DNA of 13,140 nucleotides, from positions 1 to 13,140 of the forward strand of contig DAOQXO010000071.1 in NCBI GenBank assembly GCA_035342635.1. Reading direction: 5' to 3'. Below, piece by piece: positions 7,127 through 13,140 of the stretch (positions are counted from its first letter, which is position 1; each line of letters starts with the position of its first letter). Under the pieces are notes generated by a model. That model was not told where the DNA came from and ran no database searches. It was given only the letters and a program-made list of their open reading frames with translations. The position numbers and the translations under genes were made by a program. This stretch comes from CADEFQ01 sp035342635. GTDB taxonomy: Bacteria; Pseudomonadota; Gammaproteobacteria; Steroidobacterales; Steroidobacteraceae.

Positions 7127-9079
7127 ATGAGAGTTCTTATCGTCGACCACGATCCTGCCGTGCTCGATGCCGCCGGGCGTGCGCTCGCCGGCCTGATCGA
7201 CAGCGTGCAGGTGACTACCAAGAGCGAGTGTCTTGCGCGCCTGCGCGCCGGCGGTATCGACATCGTGGTCGCCTGCGAGCGCCTCGCCGACGGATCGGGT
7301 CTCGATCTCCTGGCGACTCTCGGCATGAACGATCCGGACGTGCTGCGCATCTTCGCTGCCGACGCGGACCGGCTCAAGAAGCTGGGCGGTCACCTCACGC
7401 CGTTCAAGCTGTTCGATACGATTGGCTATCCCCTCGACTCCCTGCAACTGCGCTCGGCGATGGCCCTCGCCATCGCGCAGCGCGGCGACCTGCTGTCCGG
7501 CGAATTCGAGAACATCGTGCTCGGCGGTGACGAGACTGTCCCCGCGGAAGACACCGCCGACCTACCGGCCATCGACACGCTTCCGCAGATCGTGCTGCTG
7601 ACGCGCGACAGCGCCTCGCTCGAGGCGGCCGGTGCGGCGCTCCCGGACAGGATGTACCGCGTGATCGCCGCACGGGACGCCGGTGAGGCGCGTGCGGACC
7701 TCGTCGCGCGCCAGCCGGTGCTGGCACTGGTCGATGTCGGTGCGCTCGGCATGGATCCCGTGAACTGGTTCGTCGAGGCGAATCGCGCCTCACCCGCCAC
7801 CCTCCTGATCGCGCTGGGCCGACGCAACGATGGCCAGGCGCTCGAGCCGCTCGTCGCGAGCGGCGTGTTGAACCGGTTCGTCGCCAAGCCGGTGACGCAG
7901 TCGGGCATGCGCCTCGTGCTCGAGTCGGCGCTGCGCCTGCAGGCGTTGAACGCGGCGCGTGCGACGCCCGTGGCACCGGCACCCGTCGCGCGCTTCGACG
8001 AGGACCTCGACGAACTCGATGGCTTGCGCGGCCCGGCCGTCGCGGGTGATCCGGATTCGCTCGCCACGGTCGACTGGCAACCGCCCGGCGTCGGCCGCGC
8101 TGCCGCGCGCCCGAGCAAGCCCGTGCGTCGGCTACGGACCGGAAGTCGCTCGCGCAGCCTGATGATACCGGCAGTACTGGGCGGCGCAGCCCTCCTCGCC
8201 TTGGGTGGCGGGTGGCTGTATTTCTCGCGCACCGGCACGCCCACCTCCCCGCCGTCGGTGGCCGCCGCGCCGACGGCGACCGCGCCTGAGGCCTTGCCCG
8301 ACGGCGAAGCGCTGGCGGCGCGAATCGAGGCGGCCCTGACCCGCGACGATGTCGCGGACGCGCGCGCCGCACTGGGTGAACTGCAGAGCACGGATCCGCA
8401 GCACCTGCGCCTCGGCGTATTGGCAACGCTGGTGGCGCGGGCCGAGGAGACGCAGCGCCTCGCGCGCACTCCCGTGCCTCGACCGCCGGCTGCGCCTGCG
8501 TCCGCACCGCCTCCGTCCAGCGAGCCGGAGCCGGAGCCCGCGCCCGCACCCATGGCCGCACCGGCCGATGCCGCGGCCGATCCGTCCGCCGAAATGCTCC
8601 CGGAGCCCGCGGCCGATCCGCAGCCGACCACTCTGGCGGCAACTCCTCGCCCAACGGCGGAACCCACCGATCTTCGCCCGTCCAAGATCACGCCCGTGAG
8701 CTTTGCGGGGCGCACGGTCGAAGATTCCGCAGCGCCGCCGGAGTCCGCACCGCCCGAAGTTCCGGCACCGATTCCCCAGGCGCGACCGGATCGTCCCAAG
8801 CCGGTCATCATGGACATGAAACTGCTGCGCAGTGTGGCGCCCGATTATCCCGAGGACGCGCGACGCCGGAAGATCGAAGGTTCCGTCGAACTGACCTATA
8901 TCGTGGGCAGCGATGGCCGAGTCCGGGATGTCGAAGTGGCGAGCAGCAATCCGCCCGGCCTATTCGATGCCGAGGCCGTGGCCGCGGTGAAACGCTGGCG
9001 TTACGACGCGCGACGGGAAGACGGTATCCCGGTCGAGCACCCCGCGCGCGTGCGCCTCGAGTTCAAGCTCGACGACTAG
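7127..9079 (+). CDS. Receiver-like / TonB C-terminal fusion membrane protein
   Basis: This 650-residue protein has an unusual domain order and its function is unknown. Residues 1-120 look like a response-regulator receiver: MRVLIVDHDP supplies the acidic pair Asp7/Asp9, but Cys50 sits where the phosphorylated Asp should be and the KP motif is absent. Residues about 154-275 look like a second receiver, with Asp203 and FVAKPV (Lys254-Pro255) present but no acidic pair. A basic stretch (about 328-344) precedes one membrane helix (346-366), giving a predicted cytoplasmic N-terminus. Residues 391-446 form a helical, TPR-like segment. A Pro/Ala/Glu linker (about 447-560) leads to a TonB C-terminal domain (about 566-650) with APDYPEDARRRKIEGSVEL and AVAAVKRWRYDA. 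The helix lacks the SxxxH motif of TonB and TolA. The ATG at 7127 has a weak GAAG eight bases upstream and gives the canonical receiver N-terminus. It lies 79 bases after relA, and its stop overlaps the convergent ligase gene. Confidence 0.9.
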   Translation: MRVLIVDHDPAVLDAAGRALAGLIDSVQVTTKSECLARLRAGGIDIVVACERLADGSGLDLLATLGMNDPDVLRIFAADADRLKKLGGHLTPFKLFDTIGYPLDSLQLRSAMALAIAQRGDLLSGEFENIVLGGDETVPAEDTADLPAIDTLPQIVLLTRDSASLEAAGAALPDRMYRVIAARDAGEARADLVARQPVLALVDVGALGMDPVNWFVEANRASPATLLIALGRRNDGQALEPLVASGVLNRFVAKPVTQSGMRLVLESALRLQALNAARATPVAPAPVARFDEDLDELDGLRGPAVAGDPDSLATVDWQPPGVGRAAARPSKPVRRLRTGSRSRSLMIPAVLGGAALLALGGGWLYFSRTGTPTSPPSVAAAPTATAPEALPDGEALAARIEAALTRDDVADARAALGELQSTDPQHLRLGVLATLVARAEETQRLARTPVPRPPAAPASAPPPSSEPEPEPAPAPMAAPADAAADPSAEMLPEPAADPQPTTLAATPRPTAEPTDLRPSKITPVSFAGRTVEDSAAPPESAPPEVPAPIPQARPDRPKPVIMDMKLLRSVAPDYPEDARRRKIEGSVELTYIVGSDGRVRDVEVASSNPPGLFDAEAVAAVKRWRYDARREDGIPVEHPARVRLEFKLDD

Positions 9080-10674
9080 CCTCGGCCGTCGCCACAAACT
9101 GCGCCCGCAGCACTTTCTTGTCGACCTTGCCCGTTGCCCCGAGTGGAATGGTCTCGACGAACTGCACGGCCTCCGGCATCCACCAGCGCGGAATCCTGCC
9201 CTCGAGATGCTGCAGGAACTCCTGGGCTGTGGCCGCCTCGCCGCTCTTCAGTTGCACCAGCAGCAGCGGGCGCTCGCCCCACCTTGCGTCAGGCATGCCG
9301 ATGACGGCGGCGATCGCCGCCTTCGGATGTGCCATGGCCGCATTCTCGATGTCGATCGAGCTGATCCACTCGCCGCCCGACTTGATCACGTCCTTCGCGC
9401 GGTCAGTGATCTGCAGGTTTCCCGCGGTGTCTATCGTGGCGATGTCGCCGGTGTCGAAGTAGCCGTCGGCATCGAGCAGCTCTTCGTCTTCGCGCCGGAA
9501 GTAGCGTCGCACGACCGAATGGCCGCGTACCTTCAGGCGACCGAAAGTGCGGCCGTCGAAGGGCACCGGGCGTCCTTCGTCGTCGGTCAGTGTCATGTCG
9601 ATGCCGCACGGCACGCGACCGGGCTTCACCGCGAGCTCATCGAGGTTCACCGGCGGGTTGACGGTGCCGATCGGCGACATCTCCGTCATGCCCCAGGCAT
9701 GGCGGACTTCGACGCCGTAGCGTTGCTGGTAGGCACGCAGCAGGGACTCGGGGCAGGCCGATCCCCCGCTCACGATGCGGCGCAGGCTTGAGAAGCGCAG
9801 GCCCTCGCGCTCGACATGCTGCAGCAGCCCCTGCCACACGGTCGGAACGCCAGCGGCGATCGTGACCGATTCGTTCTCCAGCAGCTCATACACCGATGCA
9901 CCGTCGAGGCGCGTGCCGGGAAGGACGAAGCGGGCACCGACCGCAGGCACCGCGAACGCAAGTCCCCAGGCATTGGCGTGAAACATCGGCACGACCGCGA
10001 GCACGGTATCCCGGTATGAGAGGCCGAGAATGTCCGGCATCACGGCGAGCAGCATGTGCAGATAGTTCGAGCGGTGCGAGTACCGTACGCCCTTCGGCTC
10101 CCCGGTCGTGCCCGAGGTGTAGCAGAGACCCGCCGGGGAATCCTCGCCGAAACCGCCCCACTTGCCAGTCCGCATCGTGGCGACCGATCCAGCTCTCGTA
10201 GGCGAGCGCTTCGAAATCGGCCGGCATGTGTATCTCGTCGGTCAGCAGGATCACCTGCTCGACGCGGGGGCAGCGCGGCAGGATCGCGTGCAGCACCGGC
10301 AGGCACACCGTGTCGGCGAGCAGGAGCCGGTCCCCGGCATGGTTGACGATGTAGACGAGCTGCTCGGCGAACAGGCGCGGGTTGAGCGTGTGGCAGACCG
10401 CGCCGATGCCCATGATCCCGTACCACGCCTCGAGATGGCGCGAGGAATTGAACGCGAGTGTCGCGACACGATCGCCGGGGCGGATGCCATGGTCGAGCAG
10501 CGCGTTCGACACCTGGCGTGCGCGCCTGTGGATGTCGGCATAGCTGCAACGGGTGATCGGCCCCTCGATCGAGCGCGTGACGACTTCGCGCGCGCCGTGC
10601 CAGCGCTGCGCGTGCTCGAGGATCCTGTCGAGCGTCAGCGGCCAGTCCTGCATGTGTTCCTGCAGCGTCGACAT
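9063..10674 (-). pseudogene. Acyl-CoA ligase (AMP-forming, DmdB/AlkK-like), frame disrupted
   Basis: This is an ANL-superfamily acyl-CoA synthetase, which activates a carboxylic acid through an acyl-AMP and transfers it to CoA. The N-terminal part (10674 down to about 10164, start MSTLQEHMQDWPLTL) and the C-terminal part (about 10163 down to 9063) lie in different frames. Removing one base at about 10161-10164 joins them into a 536-residue protein, the normal family length, reading DADWQWGGFGEDSP across the junction. Motifs after joining (approximate positions): P-loop YTSGTTGEPKG (185-195), HAWGMTEMSP (about 326-335), GYFDTGD (about 405-411), DRAKDVIKSGGEW (about 425-437) and the catalytic lysine in ATGKVDKK near the C-terminus. 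GIGAVCHTLNPRLF resembles methylthiopropionate and medium-chain acyl-CoA ligases, but the substrate is unproven. All catalytic motifs survive, so a recent lesion or a sequence error is likelier than an old pseudogene. It follows lpd by 25 bases. Confidence 0.85.
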
Positions 10675-10678
10675 CCGC

Positions 10679-10700
10679 GCAGGATATCAGGTCATCCTGC
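10679..10700 (-). other. Intercistronic stem-loop between lpd and the acyl-CoA ligase gene
   Basis: GCAGGAT and ATCCTGC form a perfect 7-base-pair stem with an 8-base loop. The hairpin fills almost the whole gap: it begins at the last base of the lpd stop codon and ends four bases before the ligase ATG at 10674. No run of T follows on the minus strand, so it is not a typical Rho-independent terminator. It could affect mRNA stability or ligase translation. Confidence 0.45.
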
Positions 10701-12133
10701 TACTTCCTGTTCGGGATGTCGATCGCCTTCCTGTCCGCCGCGAGCGCCGCCTCGTGCAGGGCCTCGGACAGGGTCGGATGCGCATGGATTGTGCGCTGCA
10801 GGTCCTCGGTGCTGGCCGAGTACTCCATCGCGAGCACCGCTTCGGCGATCAGTTCGCCGGCCATCGGCCCGATGATGTGCACGCCGAGGATCTCGTCGTC
10901 GTCGGTCGCGGCGACGATCTTGGCGAAGCCCGCGGAGGCTTCCATCGCGCGTGCCCGCCCGCTCGCCATGAACGGGAACACGCCGACCTTGTAGGGTCGT
11001 CCGCTCGCCTTGACCTGCTCCTCGGTGGCGCCGACCCACGCGATCTCGGGCGCCGTGTAGATCACCGAAGGCACCGTCCCGTAGTTCACCTCGCCGTAGT
11101 GACCGGCGATCAGGTCGGCGACCATGACGCCCTCTTCTTTGCTCTTGTGCGCGAGCATCGGGCCGCGGACGAGGTCGCCGACTGCCCAGACATTGTCGAC
11201 GCCCGTGCGGCAGGAGTGATCGACCACGACGAACCCGCGCTCGTCGAGCTTCACGCCGGTCCCCTCCGCCAGCAGATCGCGCGAGTTCGGCCTGCGCCCG
11301 ACGGCGACGACCAGCGTATCGACCGTGACACCCTGCGACGCGCCCTGCGCGTCGGTGTAGGTGACTTCGACGGCGCCCCGCGCGACCTTCGCGCCGGTCA
11401 CTTTCGTGCCGAGGCGGATGTCGAGGCCGAGCTTCCTGAAATGCTTCAGCGCTTCCTTCGCCACGGCACCGTCGGCCATCGGCAGGAAATCGGGCAGCGC
11501 CTCGAGCACCACGACCTCGGAACCGAGCCGGCGCCAGACGCTGCCGAGCTCGAGGCCGATCACGCCGGCGCCGATCACGCCCAGCCGCTTCGGCACGGCA
11601 TCGAGTTCAAGTGCACCCCAGGAATCGATCACGTGCTTGCCGTCGAAGGGCACGCTCTTCAGCTCGATGGGCACCGAGCCCGCCGCGAGCACCACGTGCT
11701 TCGCCGCGATCTCGCGCTTCTTGCCGTCGTGCGCCGTGAACTCGACCCGGCCCGGCGCGAGCAGCTTGCCGTGGCCCGCGAGCGCGGTGACTCCCGCCGC
11801 CTTGAACAGGCCCGCGATGCCCTGCGTCATGCCCTTGACGATGCCGGCGCGGCGCTTCTGCATCGCTGCGAGATCGACCGCAATGTCGGCAACGCGAATG
11901 CCGTGCGCCGCGAACTCGTGCTGCGCGCGATGCAGCAGCTCGGTCGATTCGAGCAAGACCTTCGACGGGATGCAGCCGGCGTTGAGGCAGGTGCCACCGA
12001 GTGCGGTGCTGCCGTCGCGGTTCTTCCACTCGTCGATGCACGCGACGCTGAGCTTGTTCTGTGCCGCGCGCAGCGCCGCCGGGTAGCCCGCCGGGCCACC
12101 ACCGATCACGACCACATCGAATTTGTCAGCCAT
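10700..12133 (-). CDS. lpd: Dihydrolipoyl dehydrogenase (E3)
   Basis: E3 is a flavoprotein that reoxidises the dihydrolipoyl groups of 2-oxoacid dehydrogenase E2 subunits and passes electrons to NAD+. The product is 477 residues, the standard length. It has the FAD-binding GGGPAGY (11-17), the redox-active disulfide in GGTCLNAGCIPSK (Cys49 and Cys54), the NAD-binding GVIGAGVIGLELG (185-197), the second FAD motif DNVWAVGDLVRGPMLAHK (313-330) and the dimer-interface catalytic pair His452/Glu457 in HAHPTLSEALHE. The ATG at 12133 is preceded by GAGGAA, which overlaps the sucB stop codon, a good ribosome-binding site nine bases after the upstream gene. Its place directly after sucB suggests it serves the 2-oxoglutarate dehydrogenase complex, though one E3 can be shared with other complexes. 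Confidence 0.97.
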   Translation of the reverse strand: MADKFDVVVIGGGPAGYPAALRAAQNKLSVACIDEWKNRDGSTALGGTCLNAGCIPSKVLLESTELLHRAQHEFAAHGIRVADIAVDLAAMQKRRAGIVKGMTQGIAGLFKAAGVTALAGHGKLLAPGRVEFTAHDGKKREIAAKHVVLAAGSVPIELKSVPFDGKHVIDSWGALELDAVPKRLGVIGAGVIGLELGSVWRRLGSEVVVLEALPDFLPMADGAVAKEALKHFRKLGLDIRLGTKVTGAKVARGAVEVTYTDAQGASQGVTVDTLVVAVGRRPNSRDLLAEGTGVKLDERGFVVVDHSCRTGVDNVWAVGDLVRGPMLAHKSKEEGVMVADLIAGHYGEVNYGTVPSVIYTAPEIAWVGATEEQVKASGRPYKVGVFPFMASGRARAMEASAGFAKIVAATDDDEILGVHIIGPMAGELIAEAVLAMEYSASTEDLQRTIHAHPTLSEALHEAALAADRKAIDIPNRK

Positions 12134-12142
12134 GCCTGTTCC

Positions 12143-13140
12143 TCAGATGCCGAGCAGCATGCGCGCCGGATCCTCGAGCGCGTCCTTGATCGCGACGAGG
12201 AACTGCACGGCCTCGCGCCCGTCGATGATGCGGTGATCGTAGGTGACGGCGAGATACATCATCGGCCGCGCGACGACCTCACCACCGACGACGACGGGAC
12301 GGTCCTGCGTCTTGTGCATGCCGAGAATCGCGCTCTGGGGAGCATTCACGATCGGGGTCGAGAGCAGCGAGCCGAACACGCCGCCGTTGGTGATCGTGAA
12401 CGTACCGCCGGTCAGGTCCTCGATCGCGATCGCGCCCTCGCGCGCCTTGACCGCGTAGTCGCCGATTTCCTTTTCGATGTCGGCGAGGCTCTTCAGGTCC
12501 GCGTCGCGCACCACCGGCACCATCAGGCCGCGGTCGGTGGAGACCGCGACACCGATGTCGTAGTACTCGTGGTAGACGATATCGGTGCCTTCGACCGACG
12601 CGTTGACGACCGGGAACTTTTTCAATGCCTCGATCGATGCCTTGACGAACAGGCCCATGAAGCCGAGCTTCACGCCGTGTTCCTTCTCGAAGCGGTCCTT
12701 GTAGCGCGCGCGCAGCGCCATCACCGCGCCCAGGTCGACTTCGTTGAACGTGGTAAGCAGTGCCTGCGAGGACTGCGCCTGCACCAGCCGCTCGGCAATG
12801 CGCTGGCGCAGCCGTGTCATCGGCACGCGCTGGTCGACGCGCCCGGCGCGGGCACCGCCGTCACCCCTGGCCGGCGCGGCCGGTGCCTTGGCCGCGGGGG
12901 GCGCGCTCGCGCGCTTGTCCAGGAACTCGACGACATCCGCCTTGGTGATCCGGCCATCCTTGCCGGAGGCGGGGATCTGTCCCGGATCGAGCTGGTTCTC
13001 CTCGACCAGCCGGCGTACCGACGGGCTGAGCTTCGAGGCCTCGGCGCCCGCGGCTGCCGGTGCCTCCGCCTTTCTCGCGGGTGCCGCGGCGACGGCTTTC
13101 GCGGCGGGCGCGGCGCCCGCTTCGATGATCGCCAGTACCT
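12143..13140 (-). CDS. sucB: Dihydrolipoyl succinyltransferase (E2 of 2-oxoglutarate dehydrogenase), 5' end missing
   Basis: E2 transfers the succinyl group from its lipoyl arm to CoA and forms the core of the TCA-cycle 2-oxoglutarate dehydrogenase complex. The visible 331 residues start in the last strand of the lipoyl domain (VLAIIEAG, 1-8); the lipoylated lysine lies outside the window. An Ala/Pro linker leads to the E1/E3-binding domain at about 36-73 (SPSVRRLVEEN, GKDGRITKADV). A second Ala/Pro-rich linker follows, then the catalytic domain from about 104, with VPMTRLRQRIAERL and the active-site HRIIDG (His302, Asp306) about 30 residues from the end. TFTITNGGVFGSLLSTPIVN and MMYLAVTYDH favour the succinyltransferase over the acetyltransferase. 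The open frame runs unbroken to the window edge. lpd follows nine bases downstream. Confidence 0.95.
   Translation of the reverse strand, partial: VLAIIEAGAAPAAKAVAAAPARKAEAPAAAGAEASKLSPSVRRLVEENQLDPGQIPASGKDGRITKADVVEFLDKRASAPPAAKAPAAPARGDGGARAGRVDQRVPMTRLRQRIAERLVQAQSSQALLTTFNEVDLGAVMALRARYKDRFEKEHGVKLGFMGLFVKASIEALKKFPVVNASVEGTDIVYHEYYDIGVAVSTDRGLMVPVVRDADLKSLADIEKEIGDYAVKAREGAIAIEDLTGGTFTITNGGVFGSLLSTPIVNAPQSAILGMHKTQDRPVVVGGEVVARPMMYLAVTYDHRIIDGREAVQFLVAIKDALEDPARMLLGI

Noticed and set aside
7113..7130. Five-codon leader ORF overlapping the ATG of the TonB-type gene
   Set aside because: It is too short to distinguish from chance, with no clear ribosome-binding site or attenuator structure.
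8500..8800. DNA repeat array in the Pro/Ala/Glu coding stretch
   Set aside because: The repetition is at the amino-acid level (EPEPEPAPAP) and is typical of a TonB periplasmic linker; no tandem DNA repeat of constant unit length is present.
7404..8817. Two long minus-strand frames opposite the receiver/TonB gene
   Set aside because: They have Arg/Pro- or Ser/Ala-rich low-complexity composition, while the plus-strand frame shows real TonB and receiver-like signatures.
9063..10175. C-terminal ligase half as an independent gene starting at 10175
   Set aside because: It starts in mid-domain just before the P-loop, and the missing N-terminal half lies directly upstream in another frame, so one disrupted gene explains both.
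10679..10700. Rho-independent terminator after lpd
   Set aside because: The stem-loop is good but no T-tract follows on the minus strand, and the ligase start is four bases away; it is kept only as a stem-loop.

Overview
This window looks like chromosomal core DNA of a high-GC gammaproteobacterium, roughly two-thirds G+C by eye. The main evidence is gene order. yebC-ruvC-ruvA-ruvB-ybgC-tolQ-tolR-tolA on one strand is the arrangement known from Pseudomonas and relatives, and next to it lies a synthetase-only RelA, a type typical of beta- and gammaproteobacteria. I cannot place the organism to order or family. No tRNA, rRNA, CRISPR array, insertion sequence or prophage gene is visible, and no gap between genes exceeds about 80 bases.

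Layout: (1) 1-4876, minus strand, a tightly packed operon read right to left: yebC (translation/regulatory factor), ruvC-ruvA-ruvB (Holliday-junction resolution and branch migration), ybgC (acyl-CoA thioesterase), tolQ-tolR-tolA (cell-envelope motor, with tolA cut by the window edge). All its junctions overlap or abut except ruvA-ruvB, which is 17 nt with the start I prefer. (2) 4877-4917, a 41-base divergent control region. (3) 4918-7047, plus strand, relA. (4) 7127-9079, plus strand, the most unusual gene: an inner-membrane protein with two degenerate receiver-like domains on the predicted cytoplasmic side, one membrane helix, a short helical repeat-like segment, a long Pro/Ala/Glu linker and a TonB-type C-terminal domain. 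(5) 9063-10674, minus strand, a medium/short-chain acyl-CoA ligase broken by a one-base frame disruption; its 3' end overlaps the 3' end of the TonB-type gene. (6) 10700-12133 lpd and 12143-13140 sucB (5' end outside the window), minus strand: the E3 and E2 subunits of 2-oxoglutarate dehydrogenase, with the acyl-CoA ligase as the next gene downstream.

The conserved blocks are ordinary. The best candidate for an undescribed system is the receiver-like/TonB fusion: its receivers lack parts of the phosphorylation site and its membrane helix lacks the SxxxH motif by which TonB and TolA couple to their proton channels. It may therefore be a trans-envelope signalling or scaffold protein rather than an energy transducer; this is inference. 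Two places, the ruvC 5' end and the acyl-CoA ligase, each look one base out of frame. They should be checked as real lesions or as sequencing/assembly errors.
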